A stretch of DNA of 64,000 nt from Dysidea avara. Lineage: Eukaryota; Porifera; Demospongiae; Dictyoceratida; Dysideidae. The notes below the pieces were generated by a model. The model had not been told where the DNA came from and searched no databases. It saw only the letters and a program-made list of their open reading frames with translations. Each line of letters begins with the position of its first letter. Within the stretch, counting starts at the first letter, position 1. The stretch spans positions 23,882,672 through 23,946,671 of the forward strand of contig NC_089277.1 of assembly GCF_963678975.1 (NCBI RefSeq), in the 5' to 3' direction. Shown here one piece after another: positions 47,265 through 56,560 of this stretch. A program made the translations under genes and the position numbers.

Positions 47265-48307
47265 CTGTCATTTAGAAGGCTGTCATACCAGCTGGAGAGC
47301 ATACAGGTTGTATCAACACAAGATGCAAGTAATATTTAGGATGAATTGTCTTGTATATACCACTGAGTTGGATGATTTTGCTTTACACATTATATACCCA
47401 TTATAATACTGTTGGCATAATTGCCACTGGTCACCTTATAGGCGTTATACTATTATGCCACAACCCTTTGTAACACTGAGTGTGGTTTCTATAGCATGTG
47501 GCAAAAAATGTATATTAGTTGGCTTTAATAACCTTTAATTGAAGGCGACGCTTCTTCTTGTGGGATTAGTAGGAGATGGTTGATTCACATTTAGCTATTT
47601 AATGAACTAAACCTAAGGTATCATCTCCTACATATCCGGCACACATATGACAGAGGAATATGCACTCAAGGTTACAAGTGCTATACACACAATGTACTAT
47701 TTAGTACCTAACTATCATTGCCCCCTGTATCTAGTTTGTCATTACACTTATCAAATGAGTCAAGGCATTACTATAAGACCTTCAGATGCAGGTAGCGAGA
47801 GTTATATTTACAAAAATACAATTCCAGGTAGCTGAAGGATATCAGGTAACAAGAGCTGCATTCATGAGCAGACTAGCTGGAGTTATTTGATATACGAGAA
47901 TTGAACGATTGCTATATATAGCACACAGCCAACAAAGGCAATAACAAACCTGTCATTTAGAAGGCTGTCATACCAGCTGGAGAGCATACAGGTTGTATCA
48001 ACACAAGATGCAAGTAGTATTTAGGATGAATTGTCTTGTATATACCATAACATATTGTTGTTGTGGCTTTTTTGTTGCCTATAAATCTTACTAGACACGT
48101 ACCTCATAATCATTAATAAGGCCAACATCATGAACTACTCTCAAAATTTTGTGCAAAGCAGTACCTATACAAGCACCTGTTTTATCTAGTGCTATGTAAC
48201 TGAAGGCATTCTTAACCTGAAGGTATAACTATTTTTTATCCATGCAATGTTACTGTATACTGTATATTTGATACAGTTACCTATCCCAGTTAGTAGGGTA
48301 TATGTGG

Positions 48308-48422
48308 GCAAATTCCCAGGTCCAGTCATGGATTTTTCTCTTTTCTACACCTTTTCAAACATACCACCTTTAAACAGGCTGTAGGATTGTCCTGTAGACT
48401 TTCAGCCTTAATAAATATTTTT
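48308..48422 (+). mobile_element. SINE family S, diverged 3' part
   Basis: CCCAGGTCCAGTCATGGATT, CACCTTTTCAAACA, AGGCTGTAGGA and TTTCAGCCTTAATAAA match the middle and tail of the copy at 37,581. The box B region is too diverged to identify. Confidence 0.65.
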
Positions 48423-48501
48423 TTCAAAAATGCGAAAAAGCTAGCCAAACCATTGTGGATGACTGTGTCATACTATCATAGCAAACTACACATTTCTTTA
48501 C

Positions 48502-49875
48502 CTAATAGTTCTTGTCATAAAGTTCCTTCATCCAGTTAATGTAGTCAGTAAGATGCTCCCTTAACTTGTCCTCATCTACATAAAGACTGGATAGGCTTCG
48601 GTTATACTTGGGATCATATGTACTCTTCCTCTTTGCACGATTGTGTGTACTGCTCTGTAGTGAAAAAGCTTTAGACAACACCTCAACTGGTAAGGGAATG
48701 TTTAAAAATGAGTAAATGTTTTGAAGTGTACCAGTTAAGTTATTAACATAACTAGTAAAAGAAATGGCAAGTTTATTTTTTGTGTTCTCTTCAGACTGAT
48801 TGTAGAACAACATCTCCTCTTCACAATAAGATATTGCTGTTTCTACAGTCCAATCACGTGCTACTCTCCATGTCAATGGAAACAACCCAAGAAGTCTACG
48901 TGGTGCAGCATTAGATGCCTTCACCTTTGTGTAGTTAACTAAACTTTGGATTCGTGCAATTGGATCTCGTACTGTGGTGATAAATTTAGAACCTTGATAA
49001 TTTTTCTCCAAATATTTAGCAGCAAACAAACAATGTCCTTTAATCACTAAACGTTGCATTGGTAAGCCACGGTGATACATCACTTTTTTCATTATACAAT
49101 CGTTTACGTCAACAAAGCATTTACAAAGCTGTTTATCTACCGGATGATTCTTTAAGGCAGAGAACACAAACCCCCACTTAAAAAATGAACAACCTAAATA
49201 TTGACAGAGAAAAGTCAGTAAGTGTCCTGAGCCCAGTATAACTTCCCAGGTGTCAGACTTGTATAAATCAATATTGTGGCGTTTCCTGATCTCTTCACTG
49301 GATCCTGATAAAAACCTTGCTTCCATATGTCTATCTATTCCCAGTATTTTACAACTTGGTAGCACCAGCCTCCAAACCCAAATGTAAGGGAACAACCCTT
49401 CGATCACCATAGGAACAATGAAATTATCTTTATCCTCACCTATATATTCAATTAACTGTGTGGAGCCACTGCGCATAGCCGATATGATGAAGACTGGATC
49501 CTTAATATCAGTATTGTGGTATGAAGGGTAGAGGAGTTCATCCAGGAACCAACAAACTCCGTTGATGGGTGACTTTATTATAACGTCAAGTATAATTTGA
49601 AATACCAAAATTCTATTAGCTAAAGGAATACTATCCTCGGATTTTCCTTCTGTCCATGTAGCAGTGAAATACCTGTAGAATCTAGACCATGATGGTATTG
49701 TAGGAGGTCGTCCCCATATGATCAGACCAGGCAGGTATAATGGTACACAAACTATCGATAACGGGATCCATAATAACGACGCGATACACTGAAACAACAT
49801 AGTTATTAAAGCGCTGAAAATACTTGGTTTTAGCGGTTGGTCTTCAACTGTGTTGATATCCTTGTAATATTCCAT
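48502..49875 (-). CDS. Membrane-anchored sulfotransferase-like protein, intronless
   Basis: 457 codons, ATG at 49,875, no intron. An N-terminal hydrophobic segment (about residues 20-55) suggests a type II membrane anchor, as in Golgi sulfotransferases. Residues 127-139, P-V-F-I-I-S-A-M-R-S-G-S-T, match the phosphosulfate-binding loop of the sulfotransferase fold (family knowledge: binding of the 5' phosphate of PAPS). V-R-D-P-I-A-R at 302-308 fits the 3'-phosphate-binding motif. The enzyme would move a sulfate group from PAPS to a carbohydrate or other acceptor in the secretory pathway; the acceptor cannot be told. Length and motif spacing fit the Sulfotransferase_3-like group. The frame is intact, unlike most others here, so it is probably a working host gene. 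It may be a retrocopy, but no poly-A tail or TSD was seen. Confidence 0.75.
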   Translation of the reverse strand: MEYYKDINTVEDQPLKPSIFSALITMLFQCIASLLWIPLSIVCVPLYLPGLIIWGRPPTIPSWSRFYRYFTATWTEGKSEDSIPLANRILVFQIILDVIIKSPINGVCWFLDELLYPSYHNTDIKDPVFIISAMRSGSTQLIEYIGEDKDNFIVPMVIEGLFPYIWVWRLVLPSCKILGIDRHMEARFLSGSSEEIRKRHNIDLYKSDTWEVILGSGHLLTFLCQYLGCSFFKWGFVFSALKNHPVDKQLCKCFVDVNDCIMKKVMYHRGLPMQRLVIKGHCLFAAKYLEKNYQGSKFITTVRDPIARIQSLVNYTKVKASNAAPRRLLGLFPLTWRVARDWTVETAISYCEEEMLFYNQSEENTKNKLAISFTSYVNNLTGTLQNIYSFLNIPLPVEVLSKAFSLQSSTHNRAKRKSTYDPKYNRSLSSLYVDEDKLREHLTDYINWMKELYDKNY

Positions 49876-50145
49876 CCTGAAGTAGGGGGGTTCACTCGAT
49901 TGGATGATTTGTTGGACCGCGATCAGTAGCGATTTTCAACCAACCAATTTTTCACACATATTTTTGCTACTTAAATTACACACCTTCAATAAATGCTTCA
50001 CAAGCTGACATTCCAGTTCAGGTTAATCGTAGTAAGTGCTTCGTACTTCGTAATGCACTTTACTGGATTAAAATCCATGCGGTATTTATTGAAATATGTC
50101 AAATCAAAGTTTGAGAAATAAAGATCCCCATAGGAATCCCATACA
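49876..50145. other. Short intergenic region upstream of the sulfotransferase-like gene
   Basis: It should contain the minus-strand promoter of the sulfotransferase-like gene. No TATA box or other site was identified with confidence. It ends at the left 9-bp TSD (50,146-50,154) of the next element. Confidence 0.4.
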
Positions 50146-50154
50146 AATAACAAT

Positions 50155-50241
50155 TAGTCTCGCATGGCCTGACCCTTTCCGCGCAACCGCTTATTGATTG
50201 CAAATTATAAGCGCCGCGCTATAAGGGTCTGGAATAGTTCA
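50155..50241 (+). repeat. Left terminal inverted repeat of the reverse-transcriptase element
   Basis: 87 bp beginning TAGTCTCGCATGGCC and ending CTGGAATAGTTCA. It pairs with 53,655-53,741 at all but 8 positions, without gaps. It is itself an imperfect palindrome: GACCCTTTCCGCGC near one side and GCGCTATAAGGGTC near the other. Confidence 0.95.
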
Positions 50242-50475
50242 TGAACATGAAATTTTTCGACACGGTATTGGTGACAATTGATTGATTGGGTAACACCTAA
50301 GATACAAAGGTACAAAATGCAACGTGTGTTCCCTTGAAGCTTTAGTCTGTTTTGATCGGCAAATCCGCTTAAAACCTTTCGCCTACTTTCCCTGTAACTC
50401 GAGATGAACTGAGCTTGTTTGTCTTTATTCAGCCGTACTTGTTGAAGATTCAGTAGTAGGTAGAAGGAACAGAGA

Positions 50476-53352
50476 TTGGTGGTGAAGCGTCAGTCTCCCA
50501 CTTCTCCTTCACCACCTTCCTTAGCTTTCTCCACCAGTATTCCTTCTGATCCTTTAGAGTTAGCCCTTCTGTCAGCTTCTGCATGTTCTTTTGTTGGCCC
50601 TCTTCATCTTGAGTCTGAGGCTCTTTCTGTAGTGATGAATTATGTTATGACCTGTCCTGTCTCAACTGTTGTTCACATTCCCCGCAGTGTTCATCCTTTG
50701 CTAGCTAGAGTCTTGTCTACCGAGTTTCGAAATGCAATTTCTTCAGTCTGGGGCTTTATGCGTCTTTTTCTGTTTGCTAAACTGGCACTACGTATGCCTC
50801 CACTTCGTCAGCGCCGCCGTCGTTTTATTTTAGCTTCTGTTTTGCTAGACCGCCTTCATCTCTGGTCTCAGCCCGATGGTTTGTATAATCTTTGGAAAGC
50901 TATACAAGATGATTTACATGTCTCTCGCTCCAGTCACTGTATTCAGTCTTCAAAACACAATATTTCTCGAGCTTTGTTCTGGGCTCGGGAAGGTAGGTAC
51001 AGTAATGCTGTACAGTCTCTTACTTCTACTGGTGTGGCTGATAAGAATGATGATTTGGCATTTCAAGAGTTGCTTCAGCGGCATCCTGTCTCTGATCCAC
51101 CTTCTTGTTCGACCCCCAAGACTGCTTCTTTAGTTGTAGATGAATCTGCTGTATTAATATGTTTGAAAGGTTTTCCTCGTGGTACCAGTCCTGGTGCCTC
51201 TGGTTTACGGGCACAACACCTTCTTGATGCAGTCAGTGGCCACACTGCACCTTCTGCTGAACTTTGCCTTACCACCCTCACTCGTCTGATGAACTTTTTG
51301 CTTTCTGGAAAAGCTTCTCCATCGCTTGCCCCTTGGTTGTGTGGTGCCCCTTTAACAGCTCTTCTGAAAAAGAACGGGGGTGTTCGCCCTATTGCAGTTG
51401 GTGAAATTCTTCGTCGTCTTGCCAGTCGTCTGTGCTGTCAGTTTGCTCGTCCCTTTCTCTCTGACTTTTTCCTACCTTATGGTCAAGTGGGTGTTGGTAT
51501 CCCAGGTGGTCTTGAGGCAGCTATCCATGCTGTCCGTCATTCTCTTTCCCAATTTGGCAATGATGAATCTCTAGCTCTACTCAAAATAGACATGAAGAAT
51601 GCATTTAATGAATGTAATCGCTCAGCTTTTCTTGATGGTGTGTGTAAAGAGTTTCCAGAGATTTCCCCCTGGGTGTATTGGTGCTACAGTCAACCTGCTG
51701 AGCTGAGGTTTGGCCACAGGCGTATTCTTGCTTCCACAGGTGTCCAACAGGGAGATCCTCTTGGTCCCTTACTTTTTTCTTTGGTGTTGGTGCAATTTCT
51801 TCGTTCCATCTCTTTTAGTGAAACATGTCTTCTTAACCTGTGGTATTTAGATGATGGCACATTTATAGGTACTAGATGTTGTCTTCACGCATTACTTTCA
51901 CATTTTACTGAGTCGGGTCCCAGTTTTGGTCTTTACATCAATCTATCCAAGTGTGAACTATACTGGCCTTCTGGTGACAGTTCTTTTCCTAACTTTCATC
52001 CTGCCATCAAGCGTATCAACCCCAAGAACAGTGGTTTGGAGCTTCTTGGATCTCCTATTTGGGGACCTCCACAGTTTTACGATGCCTTTTTATCTGTTCA
52101 ATTTGATAAAATAGTTGCAATTCAGGATAAATTGGTTGACCTCGAGGACCCTCAAGTAGAGTTGCATCTGCTTAGGAGCTGTCTTAGCGTTTGCAAGGTC
52201 ACTCACCTTTTACGTTGTGTGCCATCTTCCTCTTTGGGTTCCTTTCCCTCACATTTTGACCTTAGGTTGCGAGAATGCCTTAGTAGAATCTTGTGTTGTG
52301 GAATTTCTGATAGTAGTTGGACACAAGCCACCTTGCCATTTAGGTTAGGAGGCTTGGGCCTACGTGAATCTGAGCGTTCTGCTGCTCCTGCATTTGTGGG
52401 GTCCTGTAATTCTTCCCGTATTTTAGTGTCGCGTTTAGTGGAAACTTTTGATGTTTTTATGCCATTTCCCGGGGAGGATTGTTCCCTCGCTTTCTTCGAA
52501 GGTATGTCTGTTTCTGTGTTGCAAAACTCCTCTCAAACTGACCTTCAAGCCATTTTAGATGATTCACTTTTTAAACAGCTTGTAAGCAGTTCCACCATTT
52601 GTGATCAAGCACGTCTGCGTGCTTTATCACATTCTTCTGGCACCAGCAGTGGTTGGCTTAAAGCACTTCCACAGCCTGCTTTGGGTCTAGCTATTCCTCC
52701 TCACGATATTACTATAGCTTTACGTTTGTGGCTTGGCATTCCTTTGTTCCCTTCTTTACCACTCTGTACTTGTCTATCTGTCATTGACCAGTTTGGTGAT
52801 CATCTGCTGGGGTGCTCTCATGGTCCCTTGAGGATCCAGCGTCATAATGCTTTAGTGTCTGTTGTTCACCATGCCTTGCTCCAAGATCACCCTGGTGTTC
52901 TTAGGGAGCAAGGCATTCCATCTGACCGATCTCGTCCTGGCGACGTATACCACCCTGACTTTCATCTTGGTCGTCCTGCCTATTTTGATCTCTCCGTCAG
53001 GAGTACCACTCAGTCTGCTGTCATATCTTCTGCTTCTTCTCAGGCTGGGGTGGCCGCTGCTGTTGGTGAGATAGCTAAGGACAACCAATACCAGGACATT
53101 GTAAATGATAATGGAGGAGATTTTATCCCTCTTGTATGTGAGACCTTTGGTGTTTGGTCACCATATGCCCTATCAATTTTAGGATCCATAGCTGACAGAA
53201 CAACTGTTAGAAACGGTTTACCTCGAAAGTTTGCTAGGCGCCAACTTCTCCAGCAACTGTCTGTGACTTTGTGGAGGTACAATGCAAAAATGATACTTCG
53301 CCAGTATTCGCTTACTGCTGAGGACGAATTTCCTGACTTTGACATTGGTTAA
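50476..53352 (+). CDS. Reverse transcriptase with C-terminal zinc knuckle and restriction-like nuclease domain
   Basis: 958 codons, uninterrupted. The open frame extends from 50,464. The first ATG in frame is at 50,635 (residue 54 of this frame), so either translation starts at a non-ATG codon (TTG at 50,476) or there, or an upstream exon is spliced on. A conserved block F-P-R-G-T-S-P-G-A-S-G-L-R lies near residue 235. The reverse-transcriptase core has catalytic D372 in K-I-D-M-K-N-A-F, G-V-Q-Q-G-D-P-L-G-P at 422-431 and Y-L-D-D at 457-460. A cysteine/histidine knuckle starts at C764 (C-T-C...D-H-L-L-G-C). The nuclease domain has R-P-G-D at 820-823 and F-D-L-S-V at 837-841, a PD-(D/E)xK-like layout. 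This architecture matches the early-branching LINE lineage with restriction-like endonuclease (R2-like in a broad sense): RNA copied into DNA at a nick made by the nuclease. No RNase H or apurinic endonuclease was seen. Codon frame and motifs are intact, so it may be active. Confidence 0.85.
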   Translation: MVVKRQSPTSPSPPSLAFSTSIPSDPLELALLSASACSFVGPLHLESEALSVVMNYVMTCPVSTVVHIPRSVHPLLARVLSTEFRNAISSVWGFMRLFLFAKLALRMPPLRQRRRRFILASVLLDRLHLWSQPDGLYNLWKAIQDDLHVSRSSHCIQSSKHNISRALFWAREGRYSNAVQSLTSTGVADKNDDLAFQELLQRHPVSDPPSCSTPKTASLVVDESAVLICLKGFPRGTSPGASGLRAQHLLDAVSGHTAPSAELCLTTLTRLMNFLLSGKASPSLAPWLCGAPLTALLKKNGGVRPIAVGEILRRLASRLCCQFARPFLSDFFLPYGQVGVGIPGGLEAAIHAVRHSLSQFGNDESLALLKIDMKNAFNECNRSAFLDGVCKEFPEISPWVYWCYSQPAELRFGHRRILASTGVQQGDPLGPLLFSLVLVQFLRSISFSETCLLNLWYLDDGTFIGTRCCLHALLSHFTESGPSFGLYINLSKCELYWPSGDSSFPNFHPAIKRINPKNSGLELLGSPIWGPPQFYDAFLSVQFDKIVAIQDKLVDLEDPQVELHLLRSCLSVCKVTHLLRCVPSSSLGSFPSHFDLRLRECLSRILCCGISDSSWTQATLPFRLGGLGLRESERSAAPAFVGSCNSSRILVSRLVETFDVFMPFPGEDCSLAFFEGMSVSVLQNSSQTDLQAILDDSLFKQLVSSSTICDQARLRALSHSSGTSSGWLKALPQPALGLAIPPHDITIALRLWLGIPLFPSLPLCTCLSVIDQFGDHLLGCSHGPLRIQRHNALVSVVHHALLQDHPGVLREQGIPSDRSRPGDVYHPDFHLGRPAYFDLSVRSTTQSAVISSASSQAGVAAAVGEIAKDNQYQDIVNDNGGDFIPLVCETFGVWSPYALSILGSIADRTTVRNGLPRKFARRQLLQQLSVTLWRYNAKMILRQYSLTAEDEFPDFDIG

Positions 53353-53654
53353 GTTAAGTACGTATAGGTAGTAATAAGTATATAGTTAGGTAATAAGTAG
53401 TAGTATGTTGTAGTTTTCAGTATGTAATATTATGGCTTCATTTGTTATTGTATTCATTTGTATGCTCGTTTAAAAAATAATTATCGTTGTGATGTTGAAA
53501 AAAAAAGGAAAAACCTACACGGGTCGATACTCGTCATCCCCAGAGGCCTTCTTCAGTTCATTCTTCAGTAATCAGATTTCTTTGGGGATTAAGGGATCGC
53601 GTGAGCCAATTTACACTCCCCAACCACTGGGGATTGTAGATTTTTTTAAATACG
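53353..53654 (+). other. 3' untranslated region and possible poly-A tail of the reverse-transcriptase element
   Basis: After the stop at 53,352 comes AT-rich DNA with repeated GTAATAAGTA motifs, then GATGTTGAAAAAAAAAGG at 53,493-53,510. The A-run may be an internal poly-A tail. Beyond it, CCTACACGGGTCGATACTCG and CCCCAACCACTGGGGATT lead to the right TIR. Confidence 0.5.
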
Positions 53655-53741
53655 TGAACTATTCCAGACCCTTGTATCGCGGCGCTTATAATTTACAATC
53701 GATAAGCGGCTGCGCGAAAAGGGTCTGGCCACGCGAGACTA
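53655..53741 (-). repeat. Right terminal inverted repeat of the reverse-transcriptase element
   Basis: Inverse of 50,155-50,241 with 8 mismatches and no gaps; it ends GGCCACGCGAGACTA. The mismatches show the two arms have diverged independently or came from different copies. Confidence 0.95.
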
Positions 53742-53754
53742 AATAACAATTGCG

Positions 53755-53876
53755 TACGGCCGGCAACGGTGATAGCCAAAGGAAGAGTACGGCAACGGTG
53801 ATAGCCAAAGTTTCCGAGTGTTTCCCCGTCAATCTGTGGCAGATGAGGACGAAGAAAGTGTTCCTGGGCAAACCGT
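53755..53876. repeat. Short tandem duplication
   Basis: CGGCAACGGTGATAGCCAAAG occurs twice in tandem near 53,761 and 53,790, with a GAAGAGTA spacer. Nothing else was recognised. Confidence 0.7.
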
Positions 53877-54133
53877 ATATGTGACCGGGCCTGCGAAAAT
53901 AGGGCATGTGGGCACAAACTACACCTCGTCACTCTACAGGTCATATCTCAGTATTGGAACAGAATATTTGCATTCTGTAAGTTGCATCATAACGTCACAT
54001 AAATGCTTACTAAGAGCTGAAAATGTCATTGCCATACCATACTTGTACGAAAAGTTATGTACAATGGAATTTTGAAAAAGTAGGTAAAAATCATGTGCCC
54101 ACATGCCCTATTATCGCAGGCCCAGTCACATAT
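53877..54133. mobile_element. 257-bp MITE with 38-bp terminal inverted repeats
   Basis: The left arm ATATGTGACCGGGCCTGCGA continues AAATAGGGCATGTGGGCAC; the right arm is its inverse with two differences. No clear TSD was seen beyond a possible TA. The interior is non-coding. Confidence 0.75.
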
Positions 54134-54725
54134 GCTGATTTCAATTGTTCCGTGTTTTTGATTGAAGGACGATTGACGTTGGATTAAGACGAAAATGTGG
54201 CACTTTTAAAGGTAAATCGTCATCTAACACTGTTCAGAATTCTGCATTACAATCACCCTGGGCTTCAAGGCATCCCTCTGCATCGATGCAAATATAGTTT
54301 AAAGGTGAGCAGTTTGTTGTCTTGCGCGGAATTGCATCAATAAACCATCTTTAGTGCAAAAATAACAGTTGGCTGTAGTATTGTGCACAGCTCCCGGTCA
54401 GGGTTTACCAAAAAATCTCCCGCTCCCCCTCCCCTCCCGGTTTTACCAATACCCGTATAGGGTTCAAGGTTGAGCATAATTTTTCAAAAGTGGAGACTGG
54501 CATGTGATACCATGCAATTTTACATGGCTTCACACTTACCTGTTGTTATATTCTGGTGTATTTACTGCTGTTTTTATCCATTTTATAGCAGCTTCAGTGA
54601 TTGTAATTTTGGTCAGAAACTATTAATAATTTCTCTTTGTAGTATAGTGATGTCATTGTGTTATATAATAATTATCCTTAGTACTTACAATGTGACCAAA
54701 CAAATCTATTTTAATAGTAATATTG
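54134..54725. other. Intergenic, no gene recognised
   Basis: A 101-codon open frame at 54,470-54,775 has hydrophobic stretches but runs into the next transposon end and has no other support. The C/T-rich block near 54,395-54,450 is low complexity. Confidence 0.35.
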
Positions 54726-55585
54726 CAGGGGCGGATCTAGGATTTATAAAGGGGGGGGCTAACTCAAGATACTAATCTCTTGGCTAGAGATGTGTGAAGC
54801 ACACTTCCCAGCATGCGAAGCATGCTGGAACTAGGGGGGTCTGGGGGCATGCCATGCCCCCCAGGAAAATTTTGAAAAATAGATGCTAAAATACTGCAAT
54901 TTGGAGACATTTCCACATAAAATTCATAATATTTTCTGCCTGTAGATATTTTATATACTGCCATTAGATTGTAGGTATGGCTCTCTGAAGCATTTTGCTA
55001 ATGGAAAAGTTTGGGTAGGTACAGACAACCAAGTACATGATGCACCCCTCTCACAATTGCACAACACTGAATAGGTGCATGTTAGAATAATAACGTTGAA
55101 AGTGGAAAATTTTGAAATTTGAACAATACAAGATTGAATCTGAGAGCATTTTCAATGGAAATTGTGTACCTGAATTAAGTATTGCCATAAATATAAGCAC
55201 TTTAAACAGACCAATGCACTTCACTGCATGTATAGGTGCAGGAAGATTTTGAAAAATTCCTTAACAGAACCAACTACATGTTTCCAGTGAATGTTCTATT
55301 AGAGTAGTTAGCTGACTGCTCTATTAGAGTATCTCGATCTTGTACACCTCTAATGCTGATCCGGGTCCTTGTTGCATAAACTTTAGCATAAATCCACTAA
55401 TAATACCTTGGAAAGATGTTCATAAGGTGGTTTTATGAGTATTTGTGTTATTAGTGATCATATAATTATGCTAAGACAAAATTTCATTATAATACTCAGC
55501 ATATTGATCAAGTAAAGCCTAAATATGAAGGGGGGGCTTCAGCCCCCAAAGCCCCCCCCCCCCCCCCCTCCTGGATCCGCCCCTG
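54726..55585. mobile_element. 860-bp element with CAGGGGCGGATC ends
   Basis: The left end is CAGGGGCGGATCTAGG and the right end CTGGATCCGCCCCTG. Left subterminal sequence has GGGTCTGGGGGCATGCC and right subterminal has GGGGGGCTTCAGCCCCC, palindromic. A double CTCTATTAGAG module is at 55,291-55,340. The flanks (TAATATTG, TACTGGTC) do not form a TSD, so it is old or a composite. It is non-coding. Confidence 0.65.
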
Positions 55586-55639
55586 TACTGGTCTTACATT
55601 TTGCTATCTGTCAGGTTTCCGAAGTATTTGTTAATAGCC

Positions 55640-56560
55640 GAATTTCATAATAAGGAATTTTAAACCGTTGCCCATAGCAACCTGAATTTTGCCTTATTTT
55701 GTAGGTGTGAATGTCAAAAGTAACATATCCAATTTTTAAAAGGATAGCATATATAGGTCATGAGATATGACATTTTAAAGTTTGCAGTTTTCCCATACAT
55801 TATCTATGGGAGGGGATAACAGTTGCCCCTTCTGGGAAATCACATAGATAATGCAGTGGCGGATCCAGGATGGGGCATTTGGGGCAAATGCACCCCCCCC
55901 CCTTCAAGAAATTGCATACAAGATCGAGATACTCTAATAGAGCAGTCAATTACTCTAATAAAGCAGTCACAATGTTCATGAGGCAGTGTAGCTTACCTAT
56001 GAAGCTACAAATAGGATTTTATTTTACATAACAGACGTGATATAGTTGGTAAGGATAACTAGCTATTATTGTTGTGACCTTTTTTTTTTTTTTTTTTTTT
56101 TTTTTTTGGTCTTCAACTGGTTTTCAGCAAGTTTTTTTGGTCTTCAACTGTTTTTCAGAAAGGTGCCCCCCTCTTTCGAAACTCTGGATCCGCCCCTGTA
56201 ATGTATGGGAAAACCACAAATTTCAGAATGTGATATCTCATGATCTATATACTCTATCATTTTAAAATTCAGAGAGGTTATTAATTGTGAGATTCACACC
56301 TACAAATAATGTTAAATTGAGAGATGACATTAATTGAATTTTCTGTTTTCCCACACATTATTTATATGATTGCCCAGAAGGGGCAACTGTTGTCCCCTCT
56401 CATAGACAATTTATGGAAAAATGACAAACTTTAAAATGTTATATCTCATGACCTTTTTATGCTATCTTTTTAAAATTTGGAGATGTTACTATAGACATTT
56501 ATCCCTACAAATAATGTAAAATTCAGGTTGCTAGGGGCAACTTTAGTTATTATGAAATTC
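55640..56560. mobile_element. Long palindromic MITE (about 575 bp) split by a younger element
   Basis: The left arm from AATTTCATAATAAGG and GTTGCCCATAGCAACCTG through GTCATGAGATATGAC to ACAGTTGCCCCTTCTGGG recurs, in the same order but inverted, in the right arm ending TTATTATGAAATT at 56,560. The arms are about 250 bp and roughly 80 percent alike by eye. The 55,854-56,198 element sits near its centre. Confidence 0.8.
55854..56198. mobile_element. 345-bp MITE with CAGTGGCGGATCC ends
   Basis: The left end is CAGTGGCGGATCCAGG and the right end CTGGATCCGCCCCTG. TAATG occurs next to each end, but an 8-bp TSD is not clean. The interior has two inverted TACTCTAATAGAGCAGTC modules, a poly-T run of about 28 and two GGTCTTCAACTG blocks. 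It is the longer relative of 7,471-7,702, in the opposite orientation. Confidence 0.75.

Larger units (their letters stand above)
45584..48045. repeat. 685-bp tandem duplication, first copy interrupted by a CACTA-type MITE
   Basis: Copy 1 runs 45,584-47,360 including the 1,089-bp insertion plus 3-bp TSD; copy 2 runs 47,361-48,045 uninterrupted. By subtraction both are 685 bp, and they differ by only a handful of substitutions. Both begin CACTGAGTTGGATGATTTTG and end TTGTATATAC. The 62-codon open frames at 45,870 and 47,647 are the same segment and are not recognised as a gene. Confidence 0.92.
50155..53741 (+). mobile_element. Reverse-transcriptase-bearing element with terminal inverted repeats, 3.6 kb
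   Basis: Two 87-bp inverted repeats starting TAGTCTCGC enclose a single long reverse-transcriptase gene. A perfect 9-bp direct repeat AATAACAAT flanks the whole unit (50,146-50,154 and 53,742-53,750). TIRs plus a fixed-size TSD are DNA-transposon features, while the gene is a retroelement gene. A MITE with similar ends (TAGTCTGG) and also a 9-bp TSD lies at 62,657-62,940, and one with TAGTCTCGC ends at 57,817-59,105. The simplest alternative is a LINE-like element inserted in a MITE: an A-run at 53,498-53,507 could be its tail, and AAAACCT occurs on both sides of the putative insert (about 50,376 and 53,512). Confidence 0.8.

Noticed and set aside
45870-47835. Two identical 62-codon open frames as a possible duplicated small gene
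   Set aside because: They are part of a 685-bp tandem duplication with equal similarity inside and outside the frame; no start context, splice or domain support.
54726-55585. 8-bp TSD around the CAGGGGCGGATC element
   Set aside because: Flanks TAATATTG and TACTGGTC agree at too few positions to call a duplication.
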